From: Prostheceraeus crozeri
Taxonomy: Eukaryota > Platyhelminthes > Polycladida > Euryleptidae
Length of the DNA stretch: 64,000 bases
Direction of reading: 5' to 3'
Assembly: GCA_907163375.1 (NCBI GenBank)
Contig: CAJQUW010003168.1
Location: 62,001-126,000, forward strand
In this document: in pieces, positions 56,801 to 64,000 of the stretch
Numbering within the stretch: the stretch's first letter is position 1
Layout of the letters: each line of letters starts with the position of its first letter
Program-made: the position numbers and the translations under genes
The notes under the pieces: generated by a model
Told to the model about the DNA's origin: nothing
Seen by the model: the letters and a program-made list of their open reading frames with translations, nothing else
The model's database searches: none

Positions 56801-58015
56801 CTTGATTATCAAAAAACATATGATGGAAATTATAATCATGGTTATATATATGAAGTTGATTTAGTATATCCTGATGAAATAAAAGATAAAACAAAATATT
56901 TTCCTTTCTGTCCCGAAAACAAAATTCCCAATATAGAAGATTTTTCAGATTATCAAAAATCTTTAATTCCTAAGAAATATCGACCAAAAAAAAACTTATG
57001 TTAACACAAAGTAATAAAAGAAAGTATGTTGTTGAAGGGAGAATGCTAGATTGGTATTTAGATCATGGAATGATTCTTTTAAAAATCCACCGGAAACTAG
57101 TGTATAGAAAATCTAGGTGGTTAAAAGATTATATAGAGTTCAATATTGAAAAACGTAAAATAGCTAAAAGAAATAAAGATGATTTTGGAAACGTGTTCTT
57201 CAAATTAATGAATAATGCATTTTATGGTAAGACTTTAGAAAATGTGCGTAATAGACAAAATGTTGAAATAGTTTATGATAAAGATAGGTTTCAAAATTTA
57301 ACAAGGAAACCTACATATAAAAGAACTACTAGATTTAGTGATGAACTATGTGCTGTACATTTACGTCGAATTAGCGTAAAACATGATAAGTTTAATTTTA
57401 TTGGATTCACTATATTAGAATTAGCTAAACTATTTCTGTATAGATTTATATATGATTATTTAGCACCTGCTTATGGCAAAAACTATAAATTACACTTTAC
57501 AGATACCGATTCTGTTTTCTTAGAATTAACGATACCGTATAATTCTTCACTTGATGAAGAAATTAATAAAATACATGATATCATTCATCCTTCTGATTTA
57601 TGTAAAGTAAAAGATGAATTAGAAGGAAATTAGGTTTCATAACAGAAGCTATATTTTTAAAATCTAAATGTTATTGTTATAACACAACTAATAATATTAA
57701 AACACATAAAACATTAAAAGGAATTTCAAAGGCATCAGTGGCTAACCAAATAACATTTCAAGATTATAAGAATGCATTATTTAATAATGAAATAAAAACA
57801 GCATGTAATTATAGACTTAATTCAAAGAAACATAAAATGTATTTAAAAGAAGAACATAAATTAGCATTAGATCCATTTGATGATAAAAGAAAAATTTTAC
57901 CTGATGGAATAACTACTTCACCTTTTTAATTTTCTAATTTCTAAGATAGACAAATTTGATATATACATCAAATAAAAAAAATAAAATATTATAACACTAT
58001 ATTTGTATATTTTTA

Positions 58016-58782
58016 TCACTCGGTAAACAAATCTTCTATAACTCTATCATGAATTTTTTTATCAATATTGATTGTAATGAAGCTATAATCTTTTGACCAA
58101 ACATTATTACACAAATGCTTAAATTCATCTTTATTTCTTACGCATAAATCTCTTAACAAATCACTTAAGTTTCTTGGATTGATTTCAAATAGTATAAATA
58201 TATTTGCATGCTTTCTAATAACACTTCCGTCTAATGGATACATACTTTGTGTTAAATAAAAAACACTACAGTTATTATGTCTACCTCTTGTGAAATAATT
58301 TCTCTGAACTGACTGATTTCTATCATTAACACAATCATCAAAAATTACACAATGTTTCATTGTTTTATCTAGTTTACTAGGATCTTGCATATTACCACTA
58401 TCATCTATTAATTGTATCTTTATATGCTTATTTTTATTGGATTCAACTAACTATTATTTTTTGCTGCTTCTTCACACCACGAACTTATTTCTTCTTCATC
58501 TTCAGATTTTTCATATTCTTTGAATAATGAAGCAATTGCTGTTTTTTTAAGATTATTTTCAAATCCATATTTTAAAAATTGATAGACGGGCTGTTCTGCT
58601 TGTGTTGTATAAATTATAAGATTGTTATAATCCAAAAAATTTGGAGTCGTTAAAATTTTAAATAATAGATACGTTTTTCTACAACCTGATCTTCCGCAAA
58701 TAACTGACAAAACTTTATTAGATAAATTTGGATGATGATCAAATTTGAGTTTTTTTTTATTTAATGGGGGCACTTCACTCAT
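58016..58782 (-). pseudogene. FtsK/HerA-type packaging ATPase, frameshifted, altered Walker A
   Basis: ATG at 58782. SVICGRSGCRKTYLL is a Walker A loop in which the glycine before Lys-Thr is Arg (AGA). After a 1-nt shift near 58440 the second part has Walker B HCVIFDDCVND and the sensor-like NNCSVFYLTQSMY, then a C-terminal helical part to 58016. The pattern is that of the A32/FtsK-like genome-packaging ATPase of adintoviruses and Polintons, ~240 residues. It would pump genome into the capsid. Two independent defects make it inactive. Confidence 0.75.
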
Positions 58783-58890
58783 TTTTTAATAAAAAATTTC
58801 AATTTTAATTTTTTCATTTTTTGTTTCTAAAGAAGAAGAATAAGAAGAATAATAATAAGAAGAAGAAAATTAAACTTCTCTAGCTTCGCG

Positions 58891-58926
58891 TGGGAGTTTA
58901 TACCTCCCGAACGGGAGTTTATACCT
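58891..58926. repeat. double-hairpin-like repeat at the 3' end of the penton gene
   Basis: GGGAGTTTATACCTCCCG followed by CGGGAGTTTATACCTCTCG: a tandem pair, each able to fold. GC-rich compared with surroundings. It spans the stop codon of the minus-strand gene. Confidence 0.5.
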
Positions 58927-59707
58927 CTCGAACCAAAAGATCTATCACAATCTCTTCACCTCCAAAATTTATTTCTTGTCCTTTCTCATCAGTGATTCTA
59001 ATGTTAATGTTGTTAATAGTTTTTCTTGTAATAGGGAAATATATTAATGTTTGGGGAAATACATTTAATCTATAACCAATGGGTACAGTAAAAGCTGGAA
59101 AACTGAATATTAAATTTGATAATTTACCATTTATATATCCTCCTTCAATAATGTCACAATGTACAACAATTGAATTTATTTCAGTTATTTTTGGAATCTT
59201 CTCACCTAAATGATAACCTTGACTATAGGTTTATTTATTAAATCCTAATAGCTTTGACAATGATCTATCATGATTAAAATGAACTTGATGATTTTCGTCT
59301 AAAGTAAGAGAAAATTTATTAACTGCCGGTTTAACTGCAAAATGTAATTGTTTCTTATCTTTAAATGGTATACCTAAATGTCTCTTAATTTCATTTGATA
59401 TTGATTCAACTTCGTAAAAACCAGGAAGAAAAGTTTGTATTTTCCATGTTTTGCCTTTATCAGTAGAATATCTAAATTGATCATTCACATCTTTTATAAC
59501 GTTTTGAATAGTGTTAAATGTGGAGAAACTAGTCAATGCAATTTGATAATTTTTATTTTGTTCCAAATGTAGAATGGGTTCTAAATTACAAGTGTGTGAT
59601 GAAGTAGTTGTTATAATTTTTAACGTCGTACTAAATTTTGATGAACCCAAAATCTCTGTCAAATTTTCTAAATGATTATTAATTTTGTCTAAATCTGCTG
59701 AACACAT
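58919..59707 (-). pseudogene. penton/minor capsid candidate with one internal stop
   Basis: ATG at 59707; 158 residues to TAA at 59231, after which the same frame continues to 58919. It includes NYQIALTSFSTFNTIQNV and the C-terminal INNINIRITDEKGQEINFGG. Beta-rich with an ITDE.G..INF.GE ending seen, to my knowledge, in a recurrent capsid-associated protein of invertebrate Polinton/adintovirus-like elements; penton-like single jelly-roll is the likely fold. It lies between the ATPase and a conserved hypothetical gene. The natural stop falls within the hairpin-forming repeat GGGAGTTTATACCTCCC (58893-58926). Confidence 0.55.
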
Positions 59708-59774
59708 TTTTTAGTTAAAATTTTGAATAAATATCTTTTATAAAAAAATTAAAAAAAACAACATATTTCAGCTA

Positions 59775-59802
59775 CGGGCGAAGCCCTAGAACCTTCGGTT
59801 CG
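59775..59802. repeat. double-hairpin repeat at the 3' end of the next gene
   Basis: GGGC-GAA-GCCC, TA, GAACC-TTC-GGTTC: exact reverse complement of the best copy at 53757-53782. It supplies the last codons and the TAG stop of the minus-strand gene ending at 59786. Confidence 0.75.
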
Positions 59803-60597
59803 TTATACTTTTATAATCCACTTCATTTAGAATCTTCTTTTCTAACAGTCTTTTCAATATAGCATGAATTTCATTGAAACTAGAATTATGTCCTTCTTTT
59901 ATTGCAGATATTAAAATATTTAATCTATTTAGTAATTCTTGTGGATCATCTGGTAAAAATACAGCTGTTTCTGTTTTAAAACCTTTTCCTACTTTAACTC
60001 CCGTTGATAATAAATTTTCTAATTCTCTATAACGTTTAAGAGTTTTTCCTGATTTAACTCTATCTAACATAGCTTTATATTTTATGAGATCTTCTACAGC
60101 ATAATTATTTAAATCTGCTCCTCTTAAAAGATCAACAAAATTTCTATCTAAATTAAAAGGAGATTTATCTGGTGAAAAAATTAAACCTCGAAAAGGTTGT
60201 GGAAATATTTCTTTTTGTCCGAGATAAAATCTAGGTATTGTTTTTCCATCTATAAATGAAATAGAATGTTCAAATTGCATAGATTTTGGTAATTTCTTAT
60301 TAATGTTTGATTCTAGTAATCCATATTCATCTAATATAGTTTTGTGCTCTGGATCTGTTATATCAATTTGTTTATCATTATTTGTACTTTCTTTTTCAAG
60401 AGTTTTAAATGGTCTCATAGTTTTCTCAAAATCAGTTTTTACTTGCTCGGTTTGCTGCATTTTTTCAAACATATCAGATTGAATACCAGCTTTTATCATT
60501 CTATGTTGAAGATGATTTTCTTTCATAATATTTCTTTGTTTTATTAACTCTTCTAATTGTTTTATTCTTTTAAAATTATCAGCTCTAATTTATCCAT
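59786..60597 (-). pseudogene. conserved hypothetical protein of the element, frameshifted near its start
   Basis: A likely true start, ATG at 60597, is preceded by TATTATATTTTAAAA. A 1-nt indel near 60585 separates it from the long frame of 246 residues, whose first Met is at 60526. N-terminal part helical and charged; the C-terminal half has FYLGQKEIFPQPFRGLIF, NNYAVEDLIKYKAMLDR and NEIHAILKRLLEKKILNEV. This layout resembles an uncharacterised protein that recurs in invertebrate Polinton-like elements. The last residues come from a double-hairpin repeat. Function unknown. Confidence 0.5.
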
Positions 60598-60664
60598 TTT
60601 TAAAATATAATATTTGAATTTTGTGGTAACATTGGAATACAGCAAAAACATTTTACTGAACAAA

Positions 60665-61381
60665 TTATTTTTTTATTGCTTTGTTGTTTGACATCTTTTC
60701 GTTTAAAGTTTTGTTTAATAAAGTTTTGCTTAAATTTTCGCTTAAAGTTTTTAGCTCTTCTAAAAAAATTTTGTCATTTTCTTCATTAGAAATTTTACCA
60801 TCACCAGAAATTTTGCCATCCTGTTTATTCTTATCATCAACTTTTTCTGACTGTAATTGAAATGATATTTGATTTACTTCATTAGCTATTTGATCAAATT
60901 TTTCAATCTCATCTAACGTAATAACATTATCATCACATACTCTTTGAAAGTAGTGATGTAATTTGTCATAGACTTCTTTAATATGTAAATGCTTAGTTTT
61001 TAATGATTTTCGTTTCTTAGTTATTAAAGATTTATCTAACATTGTAACAAGTGAAGTTGCAAAAACACCCGTACCTGTTAAAGCTGTAGCAACTACTGGG
61101 ATTATTAAAACACCTGAAGATATAACAATTGTTAAAGCACCTAAACTTATTGTTAAGAATATGCCAATTCCTTGTGTTACATTCTTAACATTAGGCCATC
61201 TCTTTCTTAATTTTTTATAATGCTCTAATCTTAATAATAATTGAGATTCCTTATCTTTCATATAACGTACTCTATCTTTATGTTTTTCTTTATTCAATTC
61301 ACTTATTTTTAACTGTGATAACGAAGGATATATTCTTGCGGTTTCTTCCACTTTTGTTTCATCCGCTTTTGTTTCTTCCAT
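60665..61381 (-). CDS. membrane protein with two hydrophobic segments, 5' end in the terminal repeat
   Basis: The true start is probably ATG at 61381, since the longer frame begins with GTG. ~238 residues, intact. Two hydrophobic segments at about residues 75-115 (GIFLTISLGALTIVISSGVL, IIPVVATALTGTGVF) with short charged flanks; helical, acidic C-terminus (KKRKSLKTKHLHIKEV, ENLSKTLLNKTLNEKM). Unrecognised; a membrane or lysis role is possible. The first ~37 codons lie in the right inverted repeat and are duplicated in the left one. Confidence 0.55.
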   Translation of the reverse strand: MEETKADETKVEETARIYPSLSQLKISELNKEKHKDRVRYMKDKESQLLLRLEHYKKLRKRWPNVKNVTQGIGIFLTISLGALTIVISSGVLIIPVVATALTGTGVFATSLVTMLDKSLITKKRKSLKTKHLHIKEVYDKLHHYFQRVCDDNVITLDEIEKFDQIANEVNQISFQLQSEKVDDKNKQDGKISGDGKISNEENDKIFLEELKTLSENLSKTLLNKTLNEKMSNNKAIKK

Positions 61382-61901
61382 TTTTAAAGAAATATTATTA
61401 GTCACATAATTTTAGTTATCTCATATTTTAAAAACCTGAAAAATGGATAAAATTCATGAATTTGAAATTCTCAACTTTTATGATTTTCGGTGTCCTGGAA
61501 CGGTCATGATTTTAAGGATGGGTAAAATGTCATAATCTCAAATTTGAGATTCTTGACTTTTCTGATTTTTTCGGTGTCCTGGAACGGTCATGATTTTGGG
61601 AGCAAAATGTCATAATCACAAATTTGAGATTTTGAAAAATTTGTAAAATTGGGTATTTTTAAGAACGCCTAAATTTATGAATTTAGGTCTTCATAACCTG
61701 AAAAAGTGACCAAAATTCATGAATTTAGTCGCTTTTAAAAATACTATTTTTTCAAAAAATGATACTTTTTATATGGACTAAGTTTATGAATTTAGGTCTT
61801 AAAAACCACAAAAAGGGACAAAATTCATGACTTTATGTCGTTTTTAAAGATACTATTTTTTGAATTTTATGGTGTCCTCGAACGGTCTTTTGCCCATTAC
61901 T

Positions 61902-62740
61902 CTTTCGGCCTACATCGTAGGCCATTCTCAAGCGACTGCACTGTATTAGGCGAAGCATGTAGGTGGCGAAGCATGTGCACCAGCATCAGCATCGTTTAGA
62001 CTTTGAAGGTCTTCGCGTAATAGACCGTGAAGAGAACTGGCGCAAACGGATTACAAAGGAGGCTCTGTGGACCAGGCGCCTTGGCAGCAGTAACAAAACG
62101 AAGTGTGACGTCAGTGCCAGCTGGGACAGACTGTTTTAAGTTTAGCCACCAGTTGTTTATTCATTTTTTGTTTTTTTCATTTATTTATTATTTTTTTTAC
62201 CGATTTCTTCATCTAATATTAGTACTATCTAGCTCTTTATAGTATTACATGTTCAGTATTATTTAGTAGTAGTAAGTATTATGTAGATTCTTTCTTGAAT
62301 TTATTTTGCAATAACTTTATTATATTTCCTCTTGGTGATTGTGATTCTTTGCTTTTCGTATTACTCTTTCAGTATTATTCGTTGGAATTCAGTATTGCAT
62401 TATTTATTCAGTTTTTTTCATCACTTTGGTCTTGCTTATTGGTCAATTTTTTGTGTGACTTAGTCTTAATGTAGGCCTATGTAATTGTCATTCAGTTTTT
62501 ATCTTTCAACCTATGACTGGTTGAATGACCTTTGAGGCTTGGTTTTTCATTGACATTCCTCCTATTATGTTGGTTAGTATTGTGTTGTTCATTAGATGTT
62601 AACAGGCTCTTTTCTTTTGTTTGCTACCATGTAAGTGTCAATCCGTCTGATATCGCTGTAATTTCATGTGAGATGTGTTAATCGTTGATTCAACAATACA
62701 GTGCAGTCGCTTGAGAATGGCCTACGATGTAGGCCGAAAG
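61902..62740 (+). mobile_element. truncated Penelope-like element, 839 bp, 46-bp perfect inverted ends
   Basis: The first 46 bp (CTTTCGGCCTACATCGTAGG...) are exactly repeated in inverse orientation at the end (62695-62740). Between them is a GIY-YIG C-terminal fragment. The end has TTGAGAA, a perfect 7-bp stem GGCCTAC-gat-GTAGGCC, then GAAAG, i.e. a hammerhead-like layout as at 2916. It is absent from the left terminal repeat, where only CTTTCG stands at this point (AGATCTTTCGAGTAATGG). Confidence 0.8.
61963..62139 (+). pseudogene. PLE GIY-YIG endonuclease C-terminal fragment
   Basis: An open frame reads LDFEGLRVIDREENWRKR, ITKEALWTRRLG, ending WDRLF and TAA. The pattern 'REENW..R..KEA.. .RR ... 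WD.L' is typical of the C-terminal part of PLE endonucleases. The GIY-YIG signature itself is lacking. Confidence 0.6.
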
Positions 62741-62801
62741 ATCTCGCGGTAGAACAGAAAAGTCTTCTATCTGACTTGGGAAAGCTTCCACTCTATATAA
62801 T

Positions 62802-63244
62802 AAGAAGTTTACTAATTTTCTGAAGACTCGTAGACAAAACCTGCTCTCCCATTTGACTTTCTTCTACTTCTATGCGAAAGATCTTGTGGATTCTTTGTTT
62901 CTATGGAAGAAAATATGCGAAATATTGAGATACTTGTATTCTCTCCCCCGCTCCTTCTACAATGGATATCGTTTGAATTTTGTCATCGGATAACAATCTT
63001 AACAGGAAACTTTTCCAGGTGGAAAAGTTTATAAGAATATTTAGATAACATGTCTATCAATCTCTATTTTTGTGCAACTGTTTCAATGAACTGAAAATGA
63101 ACTGAAACCTGTTGACCAAGTTCACCCCAGGTTCGAACGTGTTACTACATTAAAAATTATTTTTATATTTAAACATGTACATGTAGTAATCATGTGCATG
63201 ACGGATGATAATACGATTTTGGAGTTAGTATAATCTTTTTTAAA
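62802..63244. other. non-coding, nothing recognised
   Basis: Flank of the Polinton-like element. It starts with AAGAAGTTTACT, which is also present just outside the left end (44429-44440). Confidence 0.45.
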
Positions 63245-63385
63245 TTGATCGGGACAGGCTTCAAGCGGAATGGAACATTTTAAAATTGAACGGGACAGGT
63301 ATTAAACGGAATGGAACATTCTAAAATTGAATGAAACAGGCTTTATATCGAACGGGAAAAGTTTTAAATAGAGTGGGAAAAGGTT
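63245..63385. repeat. ~42-bp tandem repeat, about three copies
   Basis: Units around AATTGAACGGGACAGG..TT and CGGAATGGAACATTNTAAA recur with slight changes, decaying at the 3' side. Confidence 0.75.
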
Positions 63386-64000
63386 TAGATGATGATCAAT
63401 CTTTCAATTTTGCGTGCCCTGTATCGATTAACTTCATTCTTCCCAGCCCCGAATGAAAGTTAACTTTACCTTGGGGATTAATAGTGGAAGTAAAAGCCAG
63501 ACTTTTTTATTATTGCACCCATATCACGCTAACTAGTACCCACGGCAATGCGTGGTTAGAAAAGAAATTATAGATATCAATAGACATCTTCGCAAAATTA
63601 GATGATTTGAAAATCATAGCTTCGATTCAGAACATGTGACCACAAAATGTAGTAGCTGTGTTCGACTCAGTTTCATGTCGCATCAGGGCCCGCGAAACGA
63701 TTTTTTCGGAGGGGGGCATAACTGTAGGATGCATCAACCCTACAAAAGATAGATCCTCTATAACAAGGCCCACTATGTACCCTATGTACAAGACCCAAAT
63801 TTATTCAGGTTTACCCAAAGGGTTTACTCCTGGAGTCGACAAGAAACGATGACTTCCCTCAAGTAGGCTGAAATTCTGCCGGCCAAAATCTCAAAAAGGA
63901 TGCACCGTATACACAGAATTCGTCTGCAGCGCTTTATAAATATTATGCCCCATAGTTTGTCTAAAAACCGGAAGGTTTTACCTGTGTACAAATATTTTAG
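63386..64000. other. non-coding, nothing recognised
   Basis: No recognisable coding sequence; a 64-codon frame (63658-63852) has no known motif. Confidence 0.4.

Larger units (their letters stand above)
53386..57929 (+). pseudogene. protein-primed DNA polymerase B (pPolB) with coiled-coil insertion, multiply broken
   Basis: ATG at 53386 opens a C2H2-like finger (KFYCNLCKKK; His in SYQSHLQSKLH after a shift in an A10 run, 53419-53428). Another shift lies near 53700. The 53816 frame has EDDFCFLWSIIAHLHP, a ~135-residue coiled coil (residues 296-430), a Cys/His finger (PCLLCMTSFRTLEEM) and Exo I FTIYCDFEAYN. A TAA at 55493 interrupts; then CFYCGKEF and DHDHLNGLYRGAAHNSCN, Exo II YFYNGSKYDFHLI and Exo III YLKIDVLILADLF. 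A TAA at 56708 precedes motif A YYDFNSLYSS. A shift in an A9 run near 56990 precedes motif B KLMNNAFYGKT and motif C FTDTDSVFLEL; a last shift is near 57632. It would replicate the linear genome by protein priming. Confidence 0.85.
44466..62801. mobile_element. Polinton/adintovirus-like integrated element, ~18.3 kb, decayed
   Basis: Bounded by inverted repeats of ~0.6-0.7 kb. The interior is much richer in A+T than the flanks and densely coding on both strands. Its gene set (pPolB, retroviral-type integrase, adenain-like protease, FtsK/HerA-type ATPase, double-jelly-roll capsid candidate, penton candidate) is that of Maverick/Polinton and adintovirus elements. Almost every gene has one frameshift or stop, so it is an old integrated copy. 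A PLE has inserted in the right repeat. The 6-bp duplication expected for Polintons was not found. Confidence 0.85.
61257..62801. repeat. right terminal inverted repeat, interrupted by a PLE insertion
   Basis: Matches the left repeat from CTTTCATATAACG outwards to ATTACT at 61901 and again from ATCTCGCGGTAGAACAGAAA at 62741 to 62801. The motif GGTGTCCTGGAACGGTC (or CTCGAAC variant) occurs three times, mirroring the left end. 839 bp of foreign sequence (61902-62740) splits it. Confidence 0.9.

Noticed and set aside
60665-61405. Start at 61405 for the membrane-protein gene
   Set aside because: That codon is GTG; the ATG at 61381 follows the element's usual start signal and is the one duplicated in the left repeat.
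44466-62801. A 6-bp target-site duplication for the Polinton-like element
   Set aside because: Sequences next to the aligned ends (TTTGTA on the left, AAGAAG on the right) do not match.

Overview
The window looks like a transposon-rich stretch of a metazoan nuclear genome, probably an aquatic invertebrate. It has spliceosomal introns, TATA boxes, animal-type DNA transposons, Penelope-like retroelements and a long AT-rich virus-like integrant. No host single-copy gene, rRNA, tRNA or CRISPR array was recognised. Nearly everything that can be named is mobile DNA, much of it nested.

Region 1 (1-16.9 kb): two piggyBac remnants; a short Penelope-like element (PLE) copy between inverted repeats; a LINE C-terminal fragment; several copies of one dispersed ~0.7 kb repeat ('R'); a structurally complete Harbinger element (8114-10894) inside an R copy; and a complete piggyBac (13772-16088) with TTAA duplications and a single internal stop codon.

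Region 2 (17.3-34.7 kb): a giant imperfect palindrome. Each ~7 kb arm carries a protein-primed family B DNA polymerase (pPolB) pseudogene with two small introns plus a few unrecognised ORFs. The arms are almost identical and share the same inactivating lesions. An asymmetric tandem-repeat array lies at the centre, and inverted, more diverged R copies flank the outside.

Region 3 (35-44 kb): a second Harbinger element (36143-40487, ATT duplication) with a 1,008-bp hAT-like non-autonomous element nested in it (8-bp duplication), then ~4 kb with only a weak PLE trace.

Region 4 (44.5-62.8 kb): a decayed Polinton/adintovirus-like element with ~0.6-0.7 kb terminal inverted repeats. It encodes, on both strands, an adenain-like protease, a PLA2-integrase fusion, a major capsid candidate, a penton candidate, a fibre-like protein, small membrane-active-type virion proteins, pPolB and a packaging ATPase. 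Most genes carry a frameshift or stop. A PLE copy has inserted into its right repeat. The most unusual feature is a family of short GC-rich double-hairpin repeats scattered inside its coding regions and at gene ends.
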